Below, one piece after another: positions 1 through 7,810 of a stretch of DNA of 44,403 nt. The translations under genes were made by a program, and so were the position numbers. Below the pieces are notes generated by a model that was not told the origin of the DNA, searched no databases, and saw only the letters and a program-made list of their open reading frames with translations. Location: positions 1 through 44,403 of the forward strand of contig JAFQTS010000084.1 of the NCBI GenBank assembly GCA_017408915.1, in the 5' to 3' direction. Each line of letters starts with the position of its first letter. The first letter of the stretch is position 1. The stretch comes from Oscillospiraceae bacterium (lineage in GTDB: Bacteria > Bacillota > Clostridia > Oscillospirales > Oscillospiraceae).

Positions 1-1
1 C

Positions 2-157
2 AAGGCTGGTATGCAGGATTCCGAGTGCATCATCGCCGTGAACAAGAACGAGTCCGCCCCCATCTTCGAGGTGGCAGACTACGGCATCGTGGGCGATCTG
101 TTCAAGGTCGTGCCCGAGCTGATCGAGTCCATCAAGGCTGCCAAGGCTGCTAAGTAA
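2..157 (+). CDS. etfA: Electron transfer flavoprotein alpha subunit, C-terminal end (partial)
   Basis: The window opens inside this gene; only the last 51 codons and the TAA are present. The fragment carries the EtfA C-terminal signature: [20 protein letters not shown], followed by [14 protein letters not shown]. This is the FAD-binding domain end, where the Asn-Lys and Ala-Pro-Ile-Phe segment contacts FAD. EtfA pairs with EtfB to pass electrons between acyl-CoA dehydrogenases and other carriers. In Clostridia it often works with butyryl-CoA dehydrogenase; that link is inference because upstream genes are outside the window. A strong terminator follows directly, so this is the last gene of its operon. 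Confidence 0.93.
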   Translation, partial: KAGMQDSECIIAVNKNESAPIFEVADYGIVGDLFKVVPELIESIKAAKAAK

Positions 158-173
158 GCTCCACTTTACCGAA

Positions 174-207
174 TAAAAAACGGGCTGCGTAAGCAGCCTG
201 TTTTTTT
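174..207 (+). terminator. Rho-independent terminator of etfA operon
   Basis: GGCTGC (183-188), loop GTAA, GCAGCC (193-198), extended by a C-G and a G-T pair, preceded by A's and followed by a run of seven T's. It lies 17 bases after the etfA stop. Confidence 0.92.
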
Positions 208-214
208 GTTTTCC

Positions 215-243
215 TTGACCTTTTCTGCGGTTTCCAGTATACT
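215..243 (+). promoter_or_regulatory. Sigma-A promoter of small membrane protein gene
   Basis: TTGACC (215-220), 17-bp spacer, TATACT (238-243). The predicted start site is near 250, about 30 bases before the ATG at 280. Confidence 0.8.
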
Positions 244-279
244 GTTAACAATGTTGAACTGTTTGAAGGAGGACATCCT

Positions 280-489
280 ATGGCAATTTTTTCTATGATC
301 GGTCTGCTGTTTTGCCCCTTGATCTCTCTGCTCAGTGCAGCTTGGTTCTATGTCCGCTGGCAGAATTCCGACCCCGAGGCCGAAAATGTACCCTATGAGA
401 AAAAGCGTATGAAGATCAGCCTCATCGTTTTCGTGGTGTCGCTGGTGGTCTTTGGTGTTCTGAAGCTGATTTTTCCTTTTAACGTGTAA
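280..489 (+). CDS. Small two-helix membrane protein, 69 aa
   Basis: The gene has its own promoter and an excellent ribosome site (GAAGGAGG, 266-273) before ATG 280. The product has two hydrophobic segments, about residues 3-25 (ending SAAWFYVRW) and 45-66 (SLIVFVVSLVVFGVLKLIF). A short acidic then basic linker (NSDPEAENVPYEKKRMK) joins them, suggesting a helical hairpin with the linker in the cytoplasm. There is no signal peptide cleavage motif and I recognise no family. It is monocistronic between a terminator and the putP promoter. It is a real gene by expression signals, but its function is unknown. Confidence 0.8.
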   Translation: MAIFSMIGLLFCPLISLLSAAWFYVRWQNSDPEAENVPYEKKRMKISLIVFVVSLVVFGVLKLIFPFNV

Positions 490-590
490 GGGTTCCACTG
501 CTTTGTTAAGAAGCAGAAAATAGGCACAGTTGTCGCAAAATAGGTTGAGTTTTTCCTGTTATCAAGGGGAAAACTGTTGATTATTCCGTA

Positions 591-619
591 TTTACACGGG
601 GATTCAGTTGTGATATACT
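591..619 (+). promoter_or_regulatory. Promoter of putP
   Basis: TTTACA (591-596), 17-bp spacer, TATACT (614-619) with an extended -10 TG at 611-612. The start site is near 626, leaving a leader of about 57 bases. The 100 bases upstream (490-590) contain no gene I can support. Confidence 0.82.
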
Positions 620-682
620 ATTCTGTGAATTGTTGTGTCCTTATGACACTGTTAAGAGAGATAGATAGGAGTTTGAGCAATT

Positions 683-2134
683 ATGAACGTTGAAATTATC
701 GTCTTTGTCGTATATCTGCTGTTCATGCTGGGCATCGGTGTGTTTTTCTTCATCCGATCCAAGGGCGGCAGCGACAAGACCTACTTCCTGGGCGGCCGTC
801 AGATGGGCCCCTGGGTTTCCGCCCTGTCCGCCGGCGCTTCCGATATGAGCGCATGGGTGCTGATGGGTCTGCCCGCTTCCATCTACGCTGCCGGTATCGG
901 TCAGGCGTGGATCGCCATCGGTTTGGGCATCGGCTATACCATCAGCTGGCTGGTGGAGGCACCCCGTCTGCGTAGATTCACCATCGCTGCAGACGATTCC
1001 ATCACCGTCCCCCAGTATCTGACCAACCGTTTCCTGTCCAAGAGTAAGGCCCTGCAGATCATCTGCGCCGTGATCTTCCTCGTGGCCTACACGGTGTACG
1101 CCGCCTCCTCCATCAAGGCCTGCGGCACGCTGTTCAACACCGTTATCGGTATGGATCCCACGCTGGCTATGTACTTAGCAGCCCTTATCATCATCGGCTA
1201 TACCTTCCTGGGCGGCTTCTCCGCCGTGTGCTGGACCGACTTCTTCCAGGGTATGCTGATGCTGGCAGCCCTGCTGGTCGCACCTATCTTCGCGCTGGCA
1301 CTCATTCAGGGCGGTCAGGCTGCCACCACCATGGCAGAGCTGCCCGAGGGCTATTGGAACCTCTTCAGCAACTGGAAAGACGTGGTCTCCGGCCTTGGCT
1401 GGGGTCTTGGCTACTTCGGTATGCCCCATATCATCGTCCGCTTTATGTCCGTCCGCTCCGATAAGGATCTGCGCAAGAGTGCCAAGATCGGTATCTCCTG
1501 GACGGTGCTGATCCTCATCTTCTCCGTGGCTTCCGGCTGCATCGGTCACCTGCTCATGGGCGATCTCGCCGACAGCTCCACCGTCTTTATCCAGATGGTG
1601 CGTTTCCTGTTCCCCGCACTCATCAGCGGTATCCTGCTCTCCGCCATTTTGGCTGCTGCTATGTCCACTGCTGACTCTCAGCTGCTGGCTTCTGCCTCCG
1701 CCTTTGCCTCCGACGTGTATAAGCCCGTCATCCGCAAGGGCAAGGCCTCTGAGAAGGAGATGCTGTGGGCAGGCCGTGTGGTGGTGCTCATCATCGCGAT
1801 CATCGCTGTGCTGATCGCCTCCAATCCCAACAGTGGTACCATTATGGGTCTGGTGGAGAACGCATGGGGTGTCTTCGGCGCTGCCTTTGGCCCCGCCATC
1901 ATGCTGAGCCTGTTCTGGAAGCGCTTCACCTTCGAAGGTGCCGTGGCCGGTATCGTGGTGGGCGCTGTGGTGGATATCGCATGGCTGGCCTTCCTTGGTT
2001 CCACCGGTATCTACGAGATCATCCCCGGTTTCATCTGCGGTCTCATCGCCGCCGTCATCGCCTCCAAGTGCAGCAAGGCTCCCTCTGCCGAGGTGGAAGC
2101 CCTGTTCGACAAGGCTGTGAATCTGAAGGATTGA
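683..2134 (+). CDS. putP: Sodium/proline symporter (SSS family)
   Basis: The 483-residue product has the length and about 13 membrane helices expected of the sodium:solute symporter family. Recognisable PutP segments are SDKTYFLGGRQMGPWVSALS (about 30-49), SAGASDMSAWVLMGLP (about 49-64) and AAAMSTADSQLLASASA (about 327-343). The last lies in the helix that binds Na+ through Ser/Thr residues. PutP imports proline with Na+ for osmoprotection or as a Stickland substrate; the specificity is inferred from similarity. A TAGGAG ribosome site precedes the ATG. The gene stands alone with its own promoter and a shared bidirectional terminator. Confidence 0.93.
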   Translation: MNVEIIVFVVYLLFMLGIGVFFFIRSKGGSDKTYFLGGRQMGPWVSALSAGASDMSAWVLMGLPASIYAAGIGQAWIAIGLGIGYTISWLVEAPRLRRFTIAADDSITVPQYLTNRFLSKSKALQIICAVIFLVAYTVYAASSIKACGTLFNTVIGMDPTLAMYLAALIIIGYTFLGGFSAVCWTDFFQGMLMLAALLVAPIFALALIQGGQAATTMAELPEGYWNLFSNWKDVVSGLGWGLGYFGMPHIIVRFMSVRSDKDLRKSAKIGISWTVLILIFSVASGCIGHLLMGDLADSSTVFIQMVRFLFPALISGILLSAILAAAMSTADSQLLASASAFASDVYKPVIRKGKASEKEMLWAGRVVVLIIAIIAVLIASNPNSGTIMGLVENAWGVFGAAFGPAIMLSLFWKRFTFEGAVAGIVVGAVVDIAWLAFLGSTGIYEIIPGFICGLIAAVIASKCSKAPSAEVEALFDKAVNLKD

Positions 2135-2150
2135 TTTTTCATCAAACAAC

Positions 2151-2180
2151 AAACCCCGAAGCCATAGGCTTCGGGGTTTT
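2151..2180. terminator. Bidirectional terminator between putP and DUF436 gene
   Basis: CCCCGAAGCC (2154-2163), loop ATA(G), GGCTTCGGGG (2167-2176), followed by TTTT on the plus strand and by TTT plus T-rich sequence on the minus strand. It sits between two converging genes. Confidence 0.88.
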
Positions 2181-2192
2181 CTATGCGTTTAC

Positions 2193-2801
2193 TTACTTGC
2201 AGAATTCGGGATAGCCGTCTTTGAGGCTGTCATCATACATGGCGCGGTCGCCGCCGATGAACTTGGGCCGCACACGAGCTGCCAGCACCATGGCGCTGCC
2301 GATGTGATTTTGGGGCAAACGCACGGGCACTGCCACCTTCTTAAGATGCATGCCGATCAGCGTGCCGCCGATGTCGAGACCTGCGTCAGCGCGGATCTCC
2401 TCCACGGCAACGGGATGGGTAAAGCTTTCATAGGCAGCAGTTGCAAAAGAACTGCCCGCCTTGGGCTGGGGCATCACATTGACGATCTCAGCGCCCACTA
2501 CCGCATCATAGTCCACGATCAAGGCGCGGTTGAGATGCTCACAGCACTGGGCGGCGATGTAGACACCCATAGGGGCAAAGACGCTGTTGAGCCCATCGAA
2601 GATGGCCTTGCCCACCTCGGGGGTAGACCAGCTGCCCACGGCGTGACCTACCACCTCACTGGTAGAGCAGCCCACCACCACGATCTGACCGCCATGGAGC
2701 TTCGCTGCCTCGGCAAGCTGCTTGGCAGCCTCGGCGGCCTCCGCCTTCACCTGCAGCAAAAACTCTGCATTTTCCACATTGTGTACAACCAAACCTGCCA
2801 T
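2193..2801 (-). CDS. TIGR01440/DUF436 (YwlG, UPF0340) family protein
   Basis: This is a soluble protein of 202 residues from the chosen ATG (2801). That start follows AAAGG about 12 bases upstream; a longer frame to 2852 lacks a ribosome site. Family hallmarks seen are GGQIVVVGCSTSEVVG near the N-terminus, then APMGVYIAAQCCEHLNRAL, GLDIGGTLIGMHL and the closing RPKFIGGDRA. The two Cys residues in the CSTSEV and QCCEH motifs are conserved in the family. No biochemical role is established. It lies 35 bases after the ECF transporter S component on the same strand, so the two are probably co-transcribed under the divergent MocR regulator. Confidence 0.88.
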   Translation of the reverse strand: MAGLVVHNVENAEFLLQVKAEAAEAAKQLAEAAKLHGGQIVVVGCSTSEVVGHAVGSWSTPEVGKAIFDGLNSVFAPMGVYIAAQCCEHLNRALIVDYDAVVGAEIVNVMPQPKAGSSFATAAYESFTHPVAVEEIRADAGLDIGGTLIGMHLKKVAVPVRLPQNHIGSAMVLAARVRPKFIGGDRAMYDDSLKDGYPEFCK

Positions 2802-2836
2802 TGTATCGACCCAACCTTTCTTAGGAAAGTTCTTTC

Positions 2837-3346
2837 TTATATTGTAGTCCACAGGGGCGTCTTTTTCAAGACCTCCGCCAGCAAAACACCCAGCACGAGA
2901 CCCACAACACCCTGCATGGCGTTACCCGCCACACCCAGCGCCGAGGCGGCGAAGCTGCCCATAATGACAGCGCCATAGAGGAAATATCCCGCGATCATGA
3001 TAACTTCCGCCGCCACGCCGCCGATAGTGGCACGGAGTACGCTGTGCTTCATAGGCAGCGCCCGATAGAGGAGGGCGGCGACCATAGCCATCAGCGCCTT
3101 GGTGATGAGGGTGGCAGGTGCGTAGAGGGCAAAGCCGCTGAGGAGATCAGCCAGCATAGAGCCGATGCCTGCCGCCGCTGCGCCGTACCACGGCCCTAAA
3201 AAGAAGGCGCACAGCAGCACCACGCAATCGCCCAAGTTCACATAGCCGCTCACAGGTGCGGGAATTTGGATCACCATGGTAGCCACACAGGTGAGGGCTG
3301 CCAATAGCGCCGTAAAAACAAGTTTGCGGATTTTTTTATCTTTCAT
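2837..3346 (-). CDS. ECF transporter S component, probable vitamin B6-related substrate
   Basis: This is a small integral membrane protein (169 aa) with about six helices. GYVNLGDCVVLLCAFFLGPW and GIGSMLADLLSG are typical of substrate-binding (S) subunits of energy-coupling factor vitamin importers. The start ATG (3346) has AAGGAG 8 bases upstream and was preferred to an earlier in-frame start. S components dock on a shared EcfA/A'/T module, which is not in this window. The adjacent divergent gene is a MocR/PdxR-type regulator that should bind pyridoxal phosphate. By context the ligand may be a B6 vitamer, which is inference only. Other vitamins remain possible. Confidence 0.85.
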   Translation of the reverse strand: MKDKKIRKLVFTALLAALTCVATMVIQIPAPVSGYVNLGDCVVLLCAFFLGPWYGAAAAGIGSMLADLLSGFALYAPATLITKALMAMVAALLYRALPMKHSVLRATIGGVAAEVIMIAGYFLYGAVIMGSFAASALGVAGNAMQGVVGLVLGVLLAEVLKKTPLWTTI

Positions 3347-3368
3347 ACGGCCATCTCCTTGCAATCCT

Positions 3369-3437
3369 TACTATAGTGTAGTATAGTAGGAATTGGTATT
3401 ATTGAAATATCCAAAACAGTATGATTTATTAATACCA
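3369..3437. promoter_or_regulatory. Candidate MocR operator region between divergent genes
   Basis: Two inverted repeats fill the 104-bp divergent spacer: TACTATA (3369-3375), six bases, TATAGTA (3382-3388); and TGGTATTA (3394-3401), 28 bases, TAATACCA (3430-3437). The second carries TGGTAT/ATACCA hexamers like the ATACCA boxes described for B. subtilis GabR, another MocR protein. No good -35 is visible in either direction, which fits activator-dependent control. The operator assignment is inference. Confidence 0.5.
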
Positions 3438-3450
3438 GATAGGAGTGCCT

Positions 3451-4836
3451 ATGCTGACCTATACGCTGGAAAAGGGCGGGGAAGTGAGCCTGTATGAGCA
3501 GCTTTACCGCTATATAAAGGGGGATGTTCTGTCGGGAACGCTGTCGGCGGGGGAGAAGCTGCCCTCCAAGCGGACGCTGGCGGAGCATCTGCAGGTGAGC
3601 GTCATCACCGTGAAGAACGCCTACGAACAGCTGGTAGCCGAGGGCTACATCAGCGGCGTGGAAAAGCGTGGCTACTTTGTCTGCGACATTGACCGTCCCT
3701 TGACCGCACCCAAGGGTGCGGTGACGGTGGAGCCCACAGAGGAGAAAACATGGTTCATGGACTTCGTCGCCAGTTCCACCGCCACGGAGTTTTTCCCCTT
3801 TACCACATGGGCAAAATTGATGCGCCGCACCATTTTGGAGCGGGATACGGGGCTTTTGCGCTCCACGCCCTCTACGGGCGCTGCGGAACTGCGCCGCGCC
3901 ATTGCCCGCTACCTCCACCAGTTCCGCGCCATGACCGTTTCCCCCGAGCAGATCATCATCGGCGCAGGTACGGAGACACTCTATAGCCTTTTGGTGCAGC
4001 TGTTGGGTCGCGAGAAGTGCTACGCCGTGGAAGACCCTGGCTACAGTAAAATCAGCCGCATCTATGGCGGCAACCAAGTGGCGGTGCGCTATGTCCCCTT
4101 GGATGAAGCGGGCTTGAGTGTGGAAAAGCTGCGGCAGACAGAGGCGGATGTGGTGCATTTGTCCCCCTCCCACCATTACCCCACAGGGATCGTCATGCCC
4201 ATTGCCCGCCGCCGTGAGCTGCTGCGCTGGGCAGCGGAAGGGGAGGGGCGGTATATTTTAGAGGACGATTACGACAGTGAGTTCCGCTTCGTAGGTCGCC
4301 CCATTCCCACCCTATATTCCGTGGATGAGCATAGCCGCGTCATCTATCTCAACACCTTCTCCAAGACCATTGCCCCCTCTATCCGCATTAGCTATATGAT
4401 CCTGCCGCCTCATTTGCTGTCGGTCTACCGCGAGAAGTTGGGCTTCTACGCCTGCACCGTGTCGGCCTTTGAGCAGTATACGCTGGCCTCCTTCCTGTCG
4501 GAGGGGCATTTTGAGCAGCATTTGAGCCGCATGCACAAGCGGTATCACCAAAAGCGTGATGCCGTCATCGACTGCATTCACCGCAGCGCCCTTGCCGCCG
4601 AAATTACGGAACAGGATGCAGGCTTGCACTTCCTCGTCCGCTTGGATACGAACATGAGCGATGAAGAGCTGCGCCGCCGCGCTGCGGAAAGCGGCCTAAG
4701 GTTAGCATTGCTGTCGGACTACTATGCCGACCCCACCGCCGCGCCACACCATGTGCTGGTGGTGAACTACGCAGGCTTGGAACTGGAACACCTCCCCGAA
4801 GCGCTGGAACGCTTGGGAAAGATCATCAAGGAGTAA
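3451..4836 (+). CDS. MocR/PdxR-type GntR regulator with aminotransferase-like domain
   Basis: The domain order is an N-terminal GntR winged helix (about 1-75; LPSKRTLAEHLQVSVITVKN is the recognition region) and a fold-type I aminotransferase domain. The PLP site is visible as EDDYDSEF (the Asp that holds the pyridine N) and NTFSKTIAPSIRISYM (the Schiff-base Lys and phosphate-binding Arg). MocR proteins sense PLP or its adducts; PdxR members control B6 supply and GabR members control GABA use. ATG 3451 has AGGAG 5 bases upstream; an in-frame GTG at 3445 overlaps that site and was rejected. It is divergent from the ECF S component and is followed 5 bases later by a greA-like gene. Confidence 0.92.
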   Translation: MLTYTLEKGGEVSLYEQLYRYIKGDVLSGTLSAGEKLPSKRTLAEHLQVSVITVKNAYEQLVAEGYISGVEKRGYFVCDIDRPLTAPKGAVTVEPTEEKTWFMDFVASSTATEFFPFTTWAKLMRRTILERDTGLLRSTPSTGAAELRRAIARYLHQFRAMTVSPEQIIIGAGTETLYSLLVQLLGREKCYAVEDPGYSKISRIYGGNQVAVRYVPLDEAGLSVEKLRQTEADVVHLSPSHHYPTGIVMPIARRRELLRWAAEGEGRYILEDDYDSEFRFVGRPIPTLYSVDEHSRVIYLNTFSKTIAPSIRISYMILPPHLLSVYREKLGFYACTVSAFEQYTLASFLSEGHFEQHLSRMHKRYHQKRDAVIDCIHRSALAAEITEQDAGLHFLVRLDTNMSDEELRRRAAESGLRLALLSDYYADPTAAPHHVLVVNYAGLELEHLPEALERLGKIIKE

Positions 4837-4841
4837 CGACC

Positions 4842-5345
4842 ATGTACGATGAATTGACGAAACAGGATATTGCGAAAATGCAGGAGGAGATCGACTACCG
4901 CGTGCAGCAGCTGCGCCCCAAGCTCATTGAGGATGTGCAGACCGCCCGCGCCTTCGGCGACCTCAGCGAGAATTTTGAATATAAGTGCGCCAAGCAGGAC
5001 AAAAACCGCAACGATGCCCGCATCCGCTACCTCCAGCGCATGATCAAGACTGCCAAGGTCATTGAGGAGAAGTCCGCTGACGATAGGGCAGGTCTTTACG
5101 ACACGGTGGAGATCTTGATGGAGAATACAGGACGCAGCCGCTCCATTCAGCTGGTGACCACCCTGCGGCAGGATGCCTTGAAGGGCTGGATCAGCAAGGA
5201 ATCCCCCGTAGGCCGCGCCGTGATGGGTCATCGGGCAGGGGAGCGGGTCTATGTGGACATGGAAAACGGTAAGGGGTACTATATTCAAATCCTCTCCATC
5301 ACTAAGGGCAGCGACGATGGCTCGATCCCCATCGGCAGCTTTTAG
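4842..5345 (+). CDS. GreA/GreB-family transcription elongation factor
   Basis: The 167-residue product has an N-terminal coiled coil (about 1-80) whose tip holds ARAFGDLSENFEY. This matches the Gre-tip acidic motif (Asp-Leu-Ser-Glu-Asn-x-Glu-Tyr) that enters the RNA polymerase secondary channel to stimulate cleavage of backtracked RNA. The C-terminal FKBP-like domain ends in ESPVGRAVMGHRAGERV, the usual Gre ending. It starts five bases after the regulator stop and is probably in the same transcript. It may be a second, accessory Gre paralog rather than the housekeeping GreA, because it sits outside the usual context. A bidirectional terminator follows. Confidence 0.9.
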   Translation: MYDELTKQDIAKMQEEIDYRVQQLRPKLIEDVQTARAFGDLSENFEYKCAKQDKNRNDARIRYLQRMIKTAKVIEEKSADDRAGLYDTVEILMENTGRSRSIQLVTTLRQDALKGWISKESPVGRAVMGHRAGERVYVDMENGKGYYIQILSITKGSDDGSIPIGSF

Positions 5346-5350
5346 GCGTG

Positions 5351-5378
5351 AAAAAAGCACCCTTTCGGGTGCTTTTTT
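5351..5378. terminator. Bidirectional terminator
   Basis: GCACCC (5357-5362), TTTC loop, GGGTGC (5367-5372), flanked by six A's and six T's. It serves the Gre gene on plus and the HAD gene on minus. Confidence 0.92.
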
Positions 5379-5382
5379 GTCG

Positions 5383-6006
5383 TTACAGCAGTTCTTCAAA
5401 AGAGCGGATGGTGCGGTGGCAGATGGCTTGGAGTTCCTCCCATTCGCCGCGGAAGAAGTCGTCGTACACGCCCACAACCTCCATTCCTGCCTCACGTGCG
5501 GCGCGGCAGGCGGCGGTGGAGTCATCGTACATGGTGCATTCCTCGGGGGTGACACCCAGCTGGGCAGCCACTTTGCGGTAAATCTCGCTCTTGCGCTTAT
5601 CAAGTCCCATCTCTTGGGCGAAGAAGATTTCCTCGAAATATTCGTTAAGGCCGTGGCTCTCCAGTGCGTCGCGGCAGTGGGAGGGGACGCAGGAGGTCAG
5701 CACTGCCATCCGCTCTCCCTTGGCGCGGCACTTGTCGAGATATTCCCGCACACCCGCCTTGATGGGGACGGTGTGATAGAGGTCGCCCGCCAAGTCCATC
5801 CACTCGGCGATGATCTCCTCGCAGGATTCTTCTAAGTTGCCGTATTCCTTGGTAAACACCGCCGCCAAAGGCAGTGCCGTGTGGGCAACGCCCTCGTAAT
5901 ATTCCTGTGTGTAGGGCAGACCGTGGTTCTCCAAAAATTTCACATCCACATCGTGCCAAATGCCGTTGGAGTTAATGAGGGTGCCGTCCATATCGAAAAG
6001 GAGCAT
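5383..6006 (-). CDS. HAD superfamily hydrolase (phosphatase/mutase-like)
   Basis: All four HAD motifs are visible in 207 residues: DMDGT (5-9; nucleophile and acid Asp), VLTSC (motif II Thr, about 102), the motif III Lys in DKRKSEIY (about 138), and MYDDS (motif IV Asp pair, about 162). A helical cap domain (about 15-85) places it in subfamily I with beta-phosphoglucomutase and phosphoglycolate phosphatase-like enzymes. The substrate is not predictable. ATG 6006 has AGGAGG 9 bases upstream. It is transcribed from a promoter that overlaps the divergent rarD promoter. Confidence 0.9.
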   Translation of the reverse strand: MLLFDMDGTLINSNGIWHDVDVKFLENHGLPYTQEYYEGVAHTALPLAAVFTKEYGNLEESCEEIIAEWMDLAGDLYHTVPIKAGVREYLDKCRAKGERMAVLTSCVPSHCRDALESHGLNEYFEEIFFAQEMGLDKRKSEIYRKVAAQLGVTPEECTMYDDSTAACRAAREAGMEVVGVYDDFFRGEWEELQAICHRTIRSFEELL

Positions 6007-6043
6007 GATCGTGACCTCCTGAGAAAAGTTTTTTCTGTTGCTC

Positions 6044-6072
6044 TTGCCAATTCAAAGCGATAGTGCTATTAT
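6044..6072 (+). promoter_or_regulatory. Promoter of rarD
   Basis: TTGCCA (6044-6049), 17-bp spacer, TATTAT (6067-6072). Its -10 overlaps the -10 of the divergent HAD promoter. Confidence 0.72.
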
Positions 6073-6099
6073 CATACCATCGTTTTGAGATAAAGTAAA
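6071..6099 (-). promoter_or_regulatory. Promoter of HAD hydrolase gene
   Basis: Reading the minus strand: TTTACT (6099-6094), 17-bp spacer, TATGAT (6076-6071). The -10 shares two bases with the plus-strand rarD -10. Confidence 0.7.
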
Positions 6100-6125
6100 T
6101 ATTTATGCGAAAAGAGATGATCCCT

Positions 6126-7016
6126 ATGGGCAATTACAATTACAAAAAAGGTATTTCGGCAATGCTTTGCTGCTTCCTCATTTGGGGATTCCAGCCTCTG
6201 TACTGGTATCTCTGCGAGGGGATGGACACCTTCTTCCTGCTGGCCTGCCGCATTATCTGGGCGGCGGTGTGCTGTTTATTGCTGCTGAAAATTCAGGGGA
6301 AGCTCCCCCAGCTGAAGGCCGCCTTTATGGATAAGCAGGTGATGAAGCGTGAGATCCCCGCCATGCTCTTTATGCTGGCGGACTGGGCCATCTACCTTTG
6401 GGCGGTGCAGCACGGCCGCGTGCTGGAGTGTTCCCTTGGCTACTATATCCAGCCCCTTGTGGTGTTTACCTTCGGCGCGGTGATCTTTAAGGAGAAGCTC
6501 TCCTGGCGCCATTTGGTGATCCTCGCCATTGTGGTGGTGGGTATCGTACTGGGTACCAACGGCTTCGGCGTGCCCTATGTGACCATTTCACTGGCGGTGC
6601 TGTTCGCCATCTATGCCGCCATTAAGAAGAGTCTGACCATTGATTCCATCGTCAGCACCAGTATGGAGATCATTATGATGGTGCCCCTGGCACTTCTGTT
6701 CATCCTGTTCTTCCGTATGGGCGACAACGGTATGGCCTCTGTGGACTTTACCCGTCAGATGCTGATCATGGGCTCCGGTGTGGTGACGGCAGTGCCCATG
6801 CTGTTCTACGCTGTGGGCGTGCGGAATCTCCCCATGATGACCACCGGTATTTGCCAGTATCTCAGCCCCACCATCGGTATTTTCTGCAGCATGATCATGG
6901 GCGAGATGCTGACCCGCGACAAGCTGGTGAGTTTCTACTTCATTTGGGCAGGCGTCATCCTCTATGTCCTCAATATGTTCTACGAGGAGCGCAAGAAGAA
7001 TCATCAAACGGCATAA
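6126..7016 (+). CDS. rarD: RarD-type DMT/EamA family transporter
   Basis: About ten membrane helices in 296 residues, made of two EamA repeats. CFLIWGFQPLYWYLCEGMD at the start is the RarD signature (IWG-x-x-P-L-Y-W). LEC-SLGYYIQPLVVFTFGAV closes the first repeat and ICQYLSPTIGIFCSMIMGE closes the second. RarD proteins are probable metabolite exporters or importers; the name comes from a chloramphenicol phenotype in Pseudomonas and no substrate can be assigned. ATG 6126 was chosen because GAG lies 9 bases upstream; an in-frame ATG at 6105 has no spaced ribosome site. The gene is monocistronic and ends at a strong terminator. Confidence 0.88.
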   Translation: MGNYNYKKGISAMLCCFLIWGFQPLYWYLCEGMDTFFLLACRIIWAAVCCLLLLKIQGKLPQLKAAFMDKQVMKREIPAMLFMLADWAIYLWAVQHGRVLECSLGYYIQPLVVFTFGAVIFKEKLSWRHLVILAIVVVGIVLGTNGFGVPYVTISLAVLFAIYAAIKKSLTIDSIVSTSMEIIMMVPLALLFILFFRMGDNGMASVDFTRQMLIMGSGVVTAVPMLFYAVGVRNLPMMTTGICQYLSPTIGIFCSMIMGEMLTRDKLVSFYFIWAGVILYVLNMFYEERKKNHQTA

Positions 7017-7025
7017 CGACCCTTT

Positions 7026-7062
7026 CAACGGCTTGGACAGATCGTCCGAGCCGTTGTTGTTT
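7026..7062 (+). terminator. Terminator of rarD
   Basis: CAACGGCTTGGAC (7026-7038), loop AGATC, GTCCGAGCCGTTG (7044-7056), one G-T wobble, then TTGTTT. The T-tract overlaps the -35 of the next promoter. Confidence 0.85.
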
Positions 7063-7088
7063 ACAAACGGGAAAAAGCGTGGTATAAT
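7060..7088 (+). promoter_or_regulatory. Promoter of tmk-mltG-U32 operon
   Basis: TTTACA (7060-7065), 17-bp spacer, consensus TATAAT (7083-7088). The start site is near 7095, 30 bases before the tmk ATG. Confidence 0.85.
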
Positions 7089-7124
7089 CCACAATGTATG
7101 ACTATATAAAGGAAGAGGAAAGCT

Positions 7125-7787
7125 ATGGGAAAGCTGATCGTATTTGAAGGAACGGACGGTTCGGGCAAGGCGACCCAAACGGCGATGCTGTGCGAGGCTT
7201 TGGAAAAGCGTGGCGTGCCCTTCAAAAAATTGGAGTTCCCCCGCTACAGCGAGGAGTCCTCGGCGCTGATCCGCCTGTATTTGGGCGGCGCTTTCGGCAG
7301 CAAGCCCGACGATGTGAACGGCTATGCCGCCGCCATGTTCTATGCCGCCGACCGCTACGCCTCCTATAAGCAGGATTGGGGCAAGTTCTATGAAGAGGGC
7401 GGCTTGGTGATCGCCGATCGCTACACCACCTCCAACGCCGTTCATCAGACCTCCAAGCTGCCCCCCGAGGAGCGACAGGCCTTCCTCGACTGGCTCTTCG
7501 ACTTTGAGTACCGCCTTTTGGGTCTCCCTGCCCCCGACCGCGTCATGTACCTCGACCTCCCCACGGAGGTGACGGAGCAGCTCATGCGCCGCCGCGAGAG
7601 CGATACCCACACCCACGCCGACATCCACGAGCAGGATAGCGCGTATCTGCGCCGCTGCCGTGAAAACGCCGTGTTCGTGGTGGAGCGCTGCGGCTGGGAG
7701 AAAGTTGATTGTGCAAAGGATGGAGTCTTGCGCTCCGTTGAGGATATCCACAGCGAGATCGTGGAGCGTCTTAGTGACCTCCTGTGA
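7125..7787 (+). CDS. tmk: Thymidylate (dTMP) kinase
   Basis: A P-loop kinase of 220 residues that converts dTMP to dTDP. Walker A is FEGTDGSGKATQ (7-18), with Ala in the place of the usual Ser after Lys, as in some clostridial enzymes. ADRYTTSN (about 97-104) is the DRY/DRH-type thymidine-binding motif. The lid region is MRRRESDTHTHADIHE (about 166-181). The ribosome site is GGAAGAGG. It leads an operon; mltG begins 23 bases after its stop. The sequence is more divergent than housekeeping Tmk, so a broader deoxynucleotide kinase remains possible. Confidence 0.88.
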   Translation: MGKLIVFEGTDGSGKATQTAMLCEALEKRGVPFKKLEFPRYSEESSALIRLYLGGAFGSKPDDVNGYAAAMFYAADRYASYKQDWGKFYEEGGLVIADRYTTSNAVHQTSKLPPEERQAFLDWLFDFEYRLLGLPAPDRVMYLDLPTEVTEQLMRRRESDTHTHADIHEQDSAYLRRCRENAVFVVERCGWEKVDCAKDGVLRSVEDIHSEIVERLSDLL

Positions 7788-7810
7788 TCGCCAAGAGAAA
7801 GGAAACCGTT

